64,000 bases of DNA from CAVOOW01 sp963697675 (GTDB lineage Bacteria; Actinomycetota; Actinomycetes; JACCUZ01), in the NCBI GenBank assembly GCA_963697675.1, contig CAVOOW010000001.1:310001-374000 (forward strand), written 5' to 3'. The notes beneath the pieces were generated by a model. The model worked only from the letters and a program-made list of their open reading frames with translations, had not been told where the DNA came from and did not search any database. The first letter of the stretch is position 1, and the number at the start of each line of letters is the position of its first letter. Both the position numbers and the translations under genes were made by a program. Of this stretch, positions 40,555-48,541 are shown in pieces.

Positions 40555-41580
40555 TCAGCCGAAGAAGACCTCGGCCTCGGCGTAGAGCGTGGCGTCGACG
40601 AGCTTGAGCTCGGCCGTCGCTGCCGAGAGCGGGACGCGCACGATGTCGGCGCCCTGCAGGGCGACCATCTTCCCCCAGTCGCCGTCGTGCACGGCATCGA
40701 TCGCGTGCAGCCCGAACCTCGTTGCCAACCAACGGTCACGCGCGGTCGGCGTACCGCCTCTTTGAATGTGACCGAGGACGGTGGTGCGCGCCTCCTTGCC
40801 GGTGCGCTTCTCGATCTCCTTCTCGAGGATGCCGCCGATGCCGCCGAGCCGCACGTGCCCGAAGGCGTCCAGCTCGCCTGCCGCGAGCGTCATCGTGCCC
40901 TCGGCGGGCGTCGCACCCTCGGAGACGACGATGATCGGCGAGTAGTGGCTCTCGAAGCGGCTCTCGACCCAGTCGCAGACCTTCACGATGTCGAAGGGCA
41001 CCTCGGGGATCAGGATGATGTTCGCCCCGCCTGCCATGCCTGCGTGCAGCGCGATCCAGCCGGCGTGCCGTCCCATCACCTCGACGATCAGCGCACGGTG
41101 GTGCGACTCGGCGGTCGTGTGCAGCCGGTCGATCGCCTCCATCGCCACGTTGACCGCCGTGTCGAAGCCGAACGTGAAGTCCGTCGCGTTCAGGTCGTTG
41201 TCGATCGTCTTGGGAACGCCGACGACGTGCACGTCCCGCTCGTGCAGCTTCGTGGCCACGCCGAGGGTGTCCTCACCGCCGATGGCGATCAGGGCGTCGA
41301 TGCCGAGCTTGACGAGGTTCTCCTCGATCTTCTCGACGCCGCCCTCGACCTTGAACGGGTTGGTCCGCGACGAGCCGAGGATCGTGCCACCGCGAGGCAG
41401 GATGCCGCGCACCGCATGGACGTCGAGCGGCACCGTCTCGCCCTCGATGGGCCCGCGCCAGCCGTCGCGGAAGCCGACGAACTCATGGCCGTAGGCCTTC
41501 GTCCCCTTCCGGACGACTGCCCGGATCACCGCGTTGAGGCCGGGGCAGTCCCCGCCTCCTGTCAAGACTCCGATACGCAT
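40555..41580 (-). CDS. pfkA: 6-phosphofructokinase, actinobacterial GGEDT type
   Basis: 341 residues: MRIGVLTGGGDCPGLNAVIRAVV, GWRGPIEG, RGGTILGSSRTNPF, IGGEDTLGVATKL, VVGVPKTIDNDL, GFDTAVNVAMEAIDRLHTTAESHHRALIVEVMGRHAGWIAL, LGHIQRGGTPTARDR. It phosphorylates fructose 6-phosphate in glycolysis. The GGEDT motif replaces the GGDGS of E. coli PfkA and is shared by actinomycete ATP- and PPi-dependent enzymes, so the phosphate donor is uncertain. TAGGGT lies 6 bases before the ATG, within a symmetric promoter shared with glpK. Confidence 0.92.
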   Translation of the reverse strand: MRIGVLTGGGDCPGLNAVIRAVVRKGTKAYGHEFVGFRDGWRGPIEGETVPLDVHAVRGILPRGGTILGSSRTNPFKVEGGVEKIEENLVKLGIDALIAIGGEDTLGVATKLHERDVHVVGVPKTIDNDLNATDFTFGFDTAVNVAMEAIDRLHTTAESHHRALIVEVMGRHAGWIALHAGMAGGANIILIPEVPFDIVKVCDWVESRFESHYSPIIVVSEGATPAEGTMTLAAGELDAFGHVRLGGIGGILEKEIEKRTGKEARTTVLGHIQRGGTPTARDRWLATRFGLHAIDAVHDGDWGKMVALQGADIVRVPLSAATAELKLVDATLYAEAEVFFG

Positions 41581-41620
41581 GCGGCGACCCTACTGACCGC
41601 GACTAGGGTCGCCGCATGCG
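41576..41620. promoter_or_regulatory. Palindromic divergent promoter of pfkA and glpK
   Basis: 17-base arms CGCATGCGGCGACCCTA (41576-41592) and TAGGGTCGCCGCATGCG (41604-41620) are exact inverted repeats around 11 bases. Each arm contains TAGGGT on its own strand 6 bases before an ATG: pfkA on the minus strand, and 41616 on the plus strand. Confidence 0.8.
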
Positions 41621-41675
41621 AGGTCTCGAACGTCGGACAGACCGGTTGGCACGACACCGTCGAGGGACCCGACGC

Positions 41676-43162
41676 ATGAGCATCCTGGCCATCGATGCCG
41701 GCACTACCGGAGTGACCGCGCTCGTCGTCGGCGAGGACGCGCGGGTGCTGGCCCGGGGGTACGAGGAGTTCCCGCAGCACTTCCCGACACCCGGCTGGGT
41801 CGAGCACGAGCCGGAGCAGATCTGGCAGGCCACGCTGTCGGCCGCGCGGCAGGCGCTCGACCGCAGCGACCAGGCACCTACCGCCATCGGCATCACCAAC
41901 CAGCGAGAGACGGCGGTGCTGTGGGACCGCGACACCCTCGCGGCGCCGCGACGTGCCGTCGTCTGGCAGGACCGGCGCTCGGCCGCGATCTGCGACGAGC
42001 TGCGCGACGCGGGGCACGAAGACCGTGTCCGTGAGCTGACCGGCCTGCGCTTCGACCCCTACTTCACCGGCACCAAGCTGCGCTGGCTGGCCGAGAACGA
42101 CCAGCGCTCGTGGCAGGGGGTCACCGAGGGCTCGGTCCTCATCGGCACTGTCGACTCGTACCTCGTGGCCCGGCTGACGGCCGGCGCCCGACACGTCACC
42201 GACGCCTCCAACGCCTCACGAACCTTGTTGTTCGACATCACGACCGGCGCCTGGTCGGACGAGCTGTGCGAGCTGATCGGTGTCCCCCGCAACGCCTTGC
42301 CCGAGGTGGTGCCCTCGTACGGCGAAGTCGGCTCGCTCTGTCCCTGCCGCGTTCCTCGGCCTCGACCTGCCCATCGCCGGCATCGCGGGAGACCAGCAGG
42401 CGGCGCTGTTCGGTCAGGCGTGCTACGAGGTCGGCGACTCGAAGTGCACGTATGGCACCGGGTCGTTCGTGCTCGTGAACACCGGCGCCGAGCTCGTCCG
42501 ATCGGATGCCGGGCTGCTGACGACCGTGGCCTGGATGGATCCGTCGGGCACGTTGACCTACGCGCAAGAGGGCGCAATTTTCGTTACGGGCGCAGCGATT
42601 CAGTGGTTGCGCGACGGCCTGGGAGTGATCGGTTCGGCGGCCGAGTCGGAGGCCCTCGCCTCAACGGTGCCGGACAGCGGTGGTGTTGTCTTCGTGCCGG
42701 CGTTGACGGGGCTCGGCGCGCCCGACTGGGATCCCGCAGCGCGAGGCACCATCCTCGGCATCACGCGCGGCACCACGCGCGCCCACCTCGTACGCGCCAC
42801 CCTCGAGGCCATCGCGTTCGAGGTCCGCGACGTCGTCGAGACGCTGCCCGAGACCAGCGACGCTGCGAGTCGACGGTGGTGCAGCCGGCAACGGGCTGCT
42901 GCTCCAGCTGCAGGCCAACCAGCTCGAGCTGCCGGTCGAGCGGCCCGAGGTGCTGGAGACTACGGGGCTCGGCGCGGCGTTCCTGGCGGGGCTCGGCACG
43001 GGTGTCTGGTCGTCGACAGGCGAGCTTGCGCAGACCTGGCGGCTCGACCGGCGCTTCGAGCCGACCCATTGGGCGTACGACGACGCGACTGGCGGTCGCG
43101 ACGGTGCCTACCGTCGCTGGCGAGCCGCGGTGGAACGCGCCAAGGGCTGGGCCGCCGAATAG
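41676..43162 (+). CDS. glpK: Glycerol kinase (two frameshifts)
   Basis: About 495 residues of FGGY-family kinase. MSILAIDAGTTGVTALVV, IGITNQRETAVLWDRDT, VVWQDRRSAAICDEL, FDPYFTGTKLRWL, then a shift near 42340-42348 into FLGLDLPIAGIAGDQQAALFGQACYEVGDSKCTYGTGSFVLVN, and another near 42860 into LRVDGGAAGNGLLLQLQANQLELPVERPEVLETTGLGAAFLAG. It makes glycerol 3-phosphate from glycerol. The ATG at 41676 has GAGGGA 8 bases upstream. ATG 41616, six bases after a TAGGGT -10, would add an Arg-rich 20-residue extension and may only mark the transcript start. Followed by hairpin C3. Confidence 0.88.
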
Positions 43163-43192
43163 CGTCACCCGCCTGCCTGCCCCGGCGGCAGG

Positions 43193-43240
43193 GTGACCTT
43201 TCGGCCCCGACACGCCGGCGTGTCGGGGCCGAAAGGTCAC
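43193..43240. repeat. Perfect 48-bp palindrome, family C, copy 3
   Basis: Two 24-base halves (43193-43216 and 43217-43240, starting GTGACCTTTCGGCCCCGAC) match perfectly with no loop. GCCTGCC (43171-43177) and GGGCAGGC (43245-43252) add flanking symmetry. It lies 30 bases after glpK and before the convergent FAS1 stop. The outer GACCTT/AAGGTC and inner GACACGCC/GGCGTGTC are shared with copies 1 and 2. This is the main content of the gap 43163-43290. Confidence 0.85.
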
Positions 43241-43290
43241 TCGTGGGCAGGCGTTTTCGACATCGCGGGGCTGTCGGTCAGGCCGTGTGC

Positions 43291-43950
43291 CTAGAGGTTG
43301 ACGGGACGGAGCACGTAGTTGATGCCGTGGGCGACCTGCTTGTTGCCCTTGTTGATGTTCAGCAGCCGCGGGATCGTCGTCGGGTCCACGTCGTCGGGGT
43401 CCTGATCCTGCAGCCGGATGCGCCCGCTCCGCGGGTTCAGCACGTCAACGGTCAACGTGCCGCCCTGCGCAGTGGTCAGCTCTGCGCCATCGGCCTTGAG
43501 AGCCTTCGCAGCAGTGATCGTCTTGCCGGCGATCACGTGGTAGAGCAACACGGTCTCGACGGTGTCGATGCCGAGTGACGCCACCACGGCGAACACCTTG
43601 CCCTCCTTCTTGAGCCACTTTCCGGTCAGGTCGAAGACCAGCGCGCGGAAAGCCTGATCGGTCGGGACGAACGCTGTGACCCGTGTCTTGCCATGGGTGA
43701 GAACCGACACCGGTGAGCTCGGCTTCGCCTTCAGGACCGCGAGCACGGCCTGCGTGACGATGTCGAAGTCGTGCGAGTTGTGGTCGAACTTGTTGCCGTC
43801 GGACGTCAGCACCGCAGCAAGCGAGCGATGGTGATGGCGGGCGGCACTGGCATCAGCCGGTGACGTGACCAGCAGAAAGCCGGCCGTCATGGCCAAGCCG
43901 GTCGTGACGGCAGCGACGCGGCGCGCAACTGGGTGGCGAAGGGAGAGCAT
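43291..43950 (-). CDS. Secreted FAS1 (fasciclin) domain protein
   Basis: 219 residues. Signal peptide with VAAVTTGLAMTAGFLLVTSPADASA, then one FAS1 domain: SHDFDIVTQAVLAVLKAKPSSPVSVL, TRVTAFVPTDQAFRALVFDLTG, VETVLLYHVIAGKTITAAKALK, and GINYVLRPVNL. It is not a lipoprotein, unlike the FAS1 protein at 14748. Probable adhesion or extracellular role; unproven. GGAGG lies 6 bases before the ATG. Confidence 0.85.
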   Translation of the reverse strand: MLSLRHPVARRVAAVTTGLAMTAGFLLVTSPADASAARHHHRSLAAVLTSDGNKFDHNSHDFDIVTQAVLAVLKAKPSSPVSVLTHGKTRVTAFVPTDQAFRALVFDLTGKWLKKEGKVFAVVASLGIDTVETVLLYHVIAGKTITAAKALKADGAELTTAQGGTLTVDVLNPRSGRIRLQDQDPDDVDPTTIPRLLNINKGNKQVAHGINYVLRPVNL

Positions 43951-44055
43951 CCGGTACCTCCAGGGGATCAGCAGTGGTGCTGTGCCCCGGAGTTCCGACG
44001 ACTCCGCCCTGCCGGATGCACGGTGCCGCTCGGATACAGTGCGAGCCGGCGAAGG

Positions 44056-44730
44056 TCAGGTGGGCGGGTCGGGTTGGTCGATGCCCTGCTCGATGGCATA
44101 GCGGACGAGCTCGACCCGGTTGTGCAGCTGGAGCTTGGACAGCGTGTTCTGCACGTGGTTCTGCACGGTGCGGTGCGAGATCACCAAGCGGTCGGCGATC
44201 TGCTTGTAGGACAACCCCTTCGCGACCAGCCTCAGCACCTCGGTCTCGCGATCGGTCAACCGGGGAACAGCGCCCTGACCAGTCGCCGACGACGTCGCGC
44301 CGTCCCCCGACGCCAAGCGGCGGAACTCCCCCAGCACCAGCCCGGCCAGCCCCGGCGTGAACACCGCCTCCCCCAAGGCCGTTCGCTCGACCGCCGAGAG
44401 CAGCTCTTCCCGGGAGGCCGACTTCACGAGATAGCCGGTCGCGCCTGCCTTCACCGCCTCGAGCACGTCCGCGTGCTCGCCGGACGCCGACAGCACCAGG
44501 ATCCGCGGCACATGGTCCATCGCCACCAGGGCTCGCGTGACCTCGACGCCGGACAGCTTGGGCAGCTGCAGGTCCAGCACCACCACGTCCGGACGCGCGG
44601 CGGGCGCGCGTCGTACCGCCTCCGCGCCGTCCCCTGCGGTGGCAACGACCTCGTGCCCGGCCTCGACCAGGTCACGGGCCACCGCCTCGCGCCACATCGG
44701 GTGGTCGTCGACGACCATCACGCGTGTCAT
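44056..44730 (-). CDS. NarL/FixJ-type response regulator
   Basis: 224 residues. Receiver domain MTRVMVVDDHPMWREAVARDL, VVVLDLQLPKLSG (phospho-Asp), ILVLSASGEHADV and TGYLVKSAS (Lys), then a LuxR-type HTH: RLTDRETEVLRLVAKGLSYKQIADRLVISHRTVQNHVQNTLSKLQLHNRVEL. It is paired with the histidine kinase upstream on the same strand, but three 53-bp repeats separate the kinase stop from this start. Target genes are unknown. Confidence 0.92.
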   Translation of the reverse strand: MTRVMVVDDHPMWREAVARDLVEAGHEVVATAGDGAEAVRRAPAARPDVVVLDLQLPKLSGVEVTRALVAMDHVPRILVLSASGEHADVLEAVKAGATGYLVKSASREELLSAVERTALGEAVFTPGLAGLVLGEFRRLASGDGATSSATGQGAVPRLTDRETEVLRLVAKGLSYKQIADRLVISHRTVQNHVQNTLSKLQLHNRVELVRYAIEQGIDQPDPPT

Positions 44731-44886
44731 TCGGGGCCCCCGCGGGATCGGGAGCGCAGCGAGCGATCTCGTGGGGAGCTCATTCGGGGCCCCCGCGGGA
44801 TCGGGAGCGCAGCGAGCGATCTCGTGGGGAGCTCATTCGGGGCCCCCGCGGGATCGGGAGCGCAGCGAGCGATCCCGTGGGGAGCT
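44728..44886. repeat. Three tandem 53-bp repeats between kinase and regulator genes
   Basis: Units start at 44728, 44781 and 44834 (each CATTCGGGGCCCCCGCGGGA...) and are identical apart from a T/C difference near 44874; a fourth partial unit (CATTCGCGGG) at 44887 is the end of the kinase gene. Each unit reproduces the GAATGAGCTCC junction that includes the kinase stop codon, so the array looks like stepwise duplication of the kinase/regulator boundary. Each also contains a GATC-centred inverted repeat (GAGCGCAGCGAGCGATC). Confidence 0.9.
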
Positions 44887-45983
44887 CATTCGCGGGCCAA
44901 GCGCAGCTCGATCTCCGTGCCCTCACCGGGCGCCGACGTGACCACCGCCCCGCCCCCCAGGTCGCGCAGCCGGCCGGTGATCGACTGGGAGACGCCGACG
45001 CGCCCCTCGGCCTCCGCCAGGGCCAACCGCCCGCCGTCGAACCCGACACCGTCGTCGCGGACACTCACCACCAGCTCAGCTCCCTCGTCCTCGAGCAGCA
45101 CCCATGCATGCGCGCCGGATCCGGCATGGGCATCGACGTTCGCGAGCGCAGCTCCGACCGCCGCCGCCACCTCGCGACCACGAGTGTGACCGACCAGGAC
45201 GGGAGTGCCGGGCGTCGACACGGTGACAGACGACGATGCGTACGACGTCAGCAAGCCGCGCAGGTCGACAGTGCCTGCGGAAACGACCTCGGGCGCGGAG
45301 GTCATCAACGCCCGCAGGGCCTGCTCCTGCTCCGCCGCCAGCCGGCCGATGTCGGCTGCCTCTCCACCCGCCTGCAGCCCCCGCCTGCCCACGAGGGCCA
45401 GAACCTGCAGGACGCCGTCGTGGATGTCGCGGGAGAGCCGCTCCCGCTCCCGTGTCGCCGACTCGACGACGAGCGCCCGGGCGAGAGCGGCCTCGCCGCG
45501 GCGCGCGAGTGAGACCACATAGCCGACGACGGCACCGGCGAGCAGCAGCAGCACGATGTTGTTCACGGTCGCCGTCGTGAGCGCCGCGTGGTGGAGCAGG
45601 TCCGCGATCGCGACAGCGCACGCGCCGATCAGTCCGCCGCGCCACCCGCCGAGGATCGCGAACGCCAGCACCGGCGCGGCAGCCCAGACCACGGGCAGGG
45701 TCTGCGCCCCGTGTGCGATGCGCTCCGGGTCGTCGAGATAGCGAGACGAGATCACGGCGGCCATGGCGACGGCCAGATCGAGAGTGAGCACCGACCACCG
45801 GCGGCCTGACGGCACGCGATAGACGGCCGTGATGACCACGGTCCACACAGCCATCGCAGCGAGCACGAGCCAGCCGCCCACCGGGTGGCGGTACTCATCG
45901 CTGCGCAAGGCGAACAGGACGATGGCGTAACACAGGCAGAGCCCCCGGAAGACTGCGAGGGCACGCCAGACCGCCGTCTCCAT
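44886..45983 (-). CDS. Two-component sensor histidine kinase (HisKA_3 family)
   Basis: 365 residues. The N-terminal half has about five transmembrane segments (VGGWLVLAAMAVWTVVITAVY, ALLVVWAAAPVLAFAILGG-type stretches, IVLLLLAGAVVGYVV) with no large extracellular domain. Dimerisation/phosphoacceptor motif: ERERLSRDIHDGVLQVLALV. HATPase region: VAAAVGAALANVDAHA, VVSVRDDGVGFD, GRVGVSQSITGRLRDLGGGAVVTSAPGEGTEIELRL. It phosphorylates the response regulator downstream; the signal is probably sensed within the membrane. ATG at 45983 is chosen; it lies 10 bases after the plsC stop. Confidence 0.9.
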   Translation of the reverse strand: METAVWRALAVFRGLCLCYAIVLFALRSDEYRHPVGGWLVLAAMAVWTVVITAVYRVPSGRRWSVLTLDLAVAMAAVISSRYLDDPERIAHGAQTLPVVWAAAPVLAFAILGGWRGGLIGACAVAIADLLHHAALTTATVNNIVLLLLAGAVVGYVVSLARRGEAALARALVVESATRERERLSRDIHDGVLQVLALVGRRGLQAGGEAADIGRLAAEQEQALRALMTSAPEVVSAGTVDLRGLLTSYASSSVTVSTPGTPVLVGHTRGREVAAAVGAALANVDAHAGSGAHAWVLLEDEGAELVVSVRDDGVGFDGGRLALAEAEGRVGVSQSITGRLRDLGGGAVVTSAPGEGTEIELRLARE

Positions 45984-45993
45984 GGCGAGGTGG

Positions 45994-46782
45994 TCAGGCA
46001 GCGGGTGCGGTTGGGTGCTCCGGGCGATCGGAGGGTGCCGAGGGGTCGGTGCCGTCAGGCGCGTGCGCGGCGTCCGCCTTGCCGCTCGTACCCGACGACC
46101 TCTCGGCCTTTGCCTTGTCCTTCGCGACCTGCGCGTAGATGTCGACGTACTCCTGGCCACCGAGCTCCATCAGCTCGTACATGATCTCGTCGGTGATGGA
46201 GCGCAGTACGAACCTGTCGCCTTCCATGCCCTCGTAGCGCGCGAAGTCCAGCGGCTTGCCGATGCGCATGCCGACCCGGCCGAGCTTGGGGATGCGCCGT
46301 CCTGGTGGCTGGATCTTCTCGGTGCCGATCATCACCACCGGCAGTACGGGGCAGTTCGCTTCCAGAGCCATCCGGGCGACGCCGGTCTTGCCACGGTAGA
46401 GCCGCCCGTCCGGCGACCGGGTGCCCTCGGGATAGATGCCGAGCAGGTCGCCGCGGCCGAGCACTCGCAGGCCGGTGCGCAGCGCCGCCTCCGAGGCGCT
46501 GCCGCCGGTGCGGTCGACGGGCAGCTGGCCCGCGCCGCGGAAGAACATCGAGGTCAGCTTGCCCTTGATGCCCGTGCCGGTGAAGTAGTCGATCTTGGCG
46601 AGGAAGGTGACCCGGCGCGGCACCATCAGGGGCAGGAAGAACGAGTCCGAGAAGGACAGGTGGTTGGAGGCGAAGATCGCCGGCCCCTCCTCAGGCACGT
46701 TCTCGGCACCGATGACGTAGGGGCGGAAGGTCAGCCGAAGCAGCGGACCGAGCACGATGCGCTTGAGGAACCAGTAGAACAA
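45994..46782 (-). CDS. plsC: 1-acyl-sn-glycerol-3-phosphate acyltransferase family (PlsC)
   Basis: 262 residues. Acyltransferase motifs: FASNHLSFSDSFFLP (HX4D), VTFLAKIDYFTGTGIKGKL, GIYPEGTRSPDGRLYRGKTGVARMAL and VLPVVMIGTE. It acylates lysophosphatidic acid or a related lipid at the inner membrane face. The Ala/Asp/Pro C-terminal tail (about 45 residues) is low complexity. I chose TTG at 46782 because GGAGGGAGG lies 9 bases upstream; TTG 46866 would add a poorly conserved stretch. TAGGGT on the minus strand at 46845-46850 is a plausible -10. Confidence 0.83.
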   Translation of the reverse strand: MFYWFLKRIVLGPLLRLTFRPYVIGAENVPEEGPAIFASNHLSFSDSFFLPLMVPRRVTFLAKIDYFTGTGIKGKLTSMFFRGAGQLPVDRTGGSASEAALRTGLRVLGRGDLLGIYPEGTRSPDGRLYRGKTGVARMALEANCPVLPVVMIGTEKIQPPGRRIPKLGRVGMRIGKPLDFARYEGMEGDRFVLRSITDEIMYELMELGGQEYVDIYAQVAKDKAKAERSSGTSGKADAAHAPDGTDPSAPSDRPEHPTAPAA

Positions 46783-46844
46783 TGCTTCGGGCCTCCCTCC
46801 GACCGCTCTCCATGCGACTTGTCCGACCGAACAACTCGACACGC

Positions 46845-46850
46845 ACCCTA
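46845..46850 (-). promoter_or_regulatory. Candidate -10 of the plsC-kinase-regulator operon
   Basis: TAGGGT on the minus strand lies about 62 bases before the preferred plsC start, giving a leader with a strong GGAGGGAGG. Single-motif evidence. Confidence 0.4.
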
Positions 46851-46962
46851 GGGGATTGTCGCTCAATCCGGGATATCTCAGTAGGTGCCCAGAACCGGGC
46901 CGGCGGACCTACCGGGCTGACAACCCTTCGCACGGGGGCCGGGTCGTGCGACCATTCGCATC

Positions 46963-47718
46963 ATGCCCCTGATGCCCGGTGCCGAGCCCTTCCGCCACGA
47001 CGGCGGCCCGATCGGAGCCCTGCTCTGCCACGGCTTCACCGGGACCCCCCAGTCGCTGCGCCCGTGGGCGGAGCATCTCGCCGGCGAGGGCCTCAGCGTC
47101 CGCCTGCCGCGGCTGCCCGGCCACGGAACGTCGGTCGCCGAGGCCAACCTCACGACCTGGACCGACTGGTACGCCGAGCTCGAGCGCAACCTGCTCGAGC
47201 TGTCGGACCAGTGCGAGCAGGTGTTCGTCATGGGGCTCTCGATGGGTGGCACCCTCGCCATCCGGCTGGCCGAGGAGCACGGTGACGAGATCAGCGGGCT
47301 CGTACTCGTCAATCCGAGCCTGTTGACCAAGCGCCCCGATCGCTTCCTGCTGCCGGTCCTGCGGCACGTGGTGCCGACCTGGGCGGGCATCGCGAGCGAC
47401 GTCAAGAAGCCGGGCTCGGTAGAGCTGGCCTATGACCGCATCCCCATGAAGGCCGCCTACAGCCTGAGCAAGCTGTGGGTCACGACGCGCGCCGACCTCG
47501 GCAAGGTCACCGTGCCGATCCTCGTCTTCCGCAGCACCGACGACCACATCGTCGAGCCGGACAGCACCGAGTTGCTCATGAAGTCGGTCGCCTCGAGCGA
47601 TGTGCGCGAGGTCGTCCTCCACGACAGCTATCACGTCGCGACGCTGGACAACGACGCGCCTGCCATTTTCGACGGCAGTGTGGAGTTCGTACGGCGACTC
47701 GCGCACGCGTCTGCGTAG
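46963..47718 (+). CDS. Alpha/beta hydrolase, carboxylesterase/monoacylglycerol lipase type
   Basis: 251 residues, the Est30-like fold: ALLCHGFTGTPQSLRPWAEHL (oxyanion), VRLPRLPGHGTS, VFVMGLSMGGTLAIRLAEEHG (nucleophile Ser in GLSMGG), ILVFRSTDDHIVEPDS (Asp) and VVLHDSYHVATLDNDA (His). Cytoplasmic; it hydrolyses short or medium acyl esters or monoacylglycerols. It is divergent from plsC, so the pair may act in lipid turnover, but that is inference. Confidence 0.9.
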   Translation: MPLMPGAEPFRHDGGPIGALLCHGFTGTPQSLRPWAEHLAGEGLSVRLPRLPGHGTSVAEANLTTWTDWYAELERNLLELSDQCEQVFVMGLSMGGTLAIRLAEEHGDEISGLVLVNPSLLTKRPDRFLLPVLRHVVPTWAGIASDVKKPGSVELAYDRIPMKAAYSLSKLWVTTRADLGKVTVPILVFRSTDDHIVEPDSTELLMKSVASSDVREVVLHDSYHVATLDNDAPAIFDGSVEFVRRLAHASA

Positions 47719-47721
47719 GGT
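47716..47721 (+). promoter_or_regulatory. Candidate -10 upstream of the 47756 gene
   Basis: TAGGGT, overlapping the hydrolase stop codon, lies 6 bases before GTG 47728. That GTG opens only a seven-codon frame (VWNLGWP), while the real gene starts at 47756. It gives either a 28-base leader or a leaderless mini-peptide. Confidence 0.4.
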
Positions 47722-47755
47722 TGACAGGTGTGGAACCTGGGATGGCCGTGACGCC

Positions 47756-48496
47756 ATGACCCGACGTGACAACGGGCTGCCCGCGACGTCGTACGTGCGG
47801 TTGCGCGACGTGGAGACCCACATCGTCGAAGGCCTGCTCGACCGGCTGCGCGACGAGGACGTCGCCGCCTACGTGCAGCCGGCCCCGGGCAAGCGCGGCC
47901 CCTATGGCGACACCGTGCTGCCGGTCAGCCCGACGGACAGCGTCTACGTCGACTCCGGGCGACTCGACCACGCCCGAGCGGTCAGCGAGCGCTACCTCGC
48001 GGAGGTGGCCGACGAGCTGGCGTGGGCCAGCCTGGTCGCAGCGTTCGATGCCCCGGTCCCCGACGAGGTCCCCCGCTGGCCGGCCAGCGAGGACATCGAC
48101 GAGCCGGAGGCCGCCGGCGGGACGGATGCCGGCGGCCTGCGTTCCGCCCGGGTCGTGCGGCCAGCCGACCTGCCACCGGCGGGGTTCGGCGACCTGCGCG
48201 ATGGGCTCGGCGGCGGGCCGGCGCCGTCGTACGACGCGGCTCGTGGAGAGGACCACTTCGAGCCGCCACCCCCTCCGCCCGTGCCGATCCCGGACACCAT
48301 CGGCCGGTTCGCGTGGGCGGCCGTCATCGGCGGGCCGCTGTTCCTCGTGATCTCTGCGCTGTTCGGGCTCGACGTCTCCGGCTGGCCCGGGTTCCTGGCG
48401 CTCGCCGCCTCCATGGGAGGCTTCGTCACGCTCGTCGCCCGCATGAAGGATCGTCCCGACACGGACCTGGGTGGCGACGACGGGGCTGTCGTCTAG
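47756..48496 (+). CDS. Hypothetical membrane protein with DUF-type N-terminal domain
   Basis: 246 residues. A soluble N-terminal part contains TSYVRLRDVETHIVEGLLDRLRDEDVAAYVQPAPGKRG and DSVYVDSGRLDHARAVSERYLAEV, which recalls putative signal-transducing DUF2007-like proteins. An acidic and proline-rich middle (PPPPPPVPIP) follows. The C terminus has two transmembrane helices (FAWAAVIGGPLFLVISALFG and GWPGFLALAASMGGFVTLVA). Function unknown. It follows the hydrolase by 37 bases in the same direction. Confidence 0.7.
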   Translation: MTRRDNGLPATSYVRLRDVETHIVEGLLDRLRDEDVAAYVQPAPGKRGPYGDTVLPVSPTDSVYVDSGRLDHARAVSERYLAEVADELAWASLVAAFDAPVPDEVPRWPASEDIDEPEAAGGTDAGGLRSARVVRPADLPPAGFGDLRDGLGGGPAPSYDAARGEDHFEPPPPPPVPIPDTIGRFAWAAVIGGPLFLVISALFGLDVSGWPGFLALAASMGGFVTLVARMKDRPDTDLGGDDGAVV

Positions 48497-48541
48497 CGCG
48501 GCGCCAACGGGAACTGTCGTCCGACGCGAAAGGCAGCACTG

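Noticed and set aside
44728..44886. Possible CRISPR array
   Set aside because: Three adjacent identical 53-bp units with no spacers and no cas genes; it is a simple tandem duplication.
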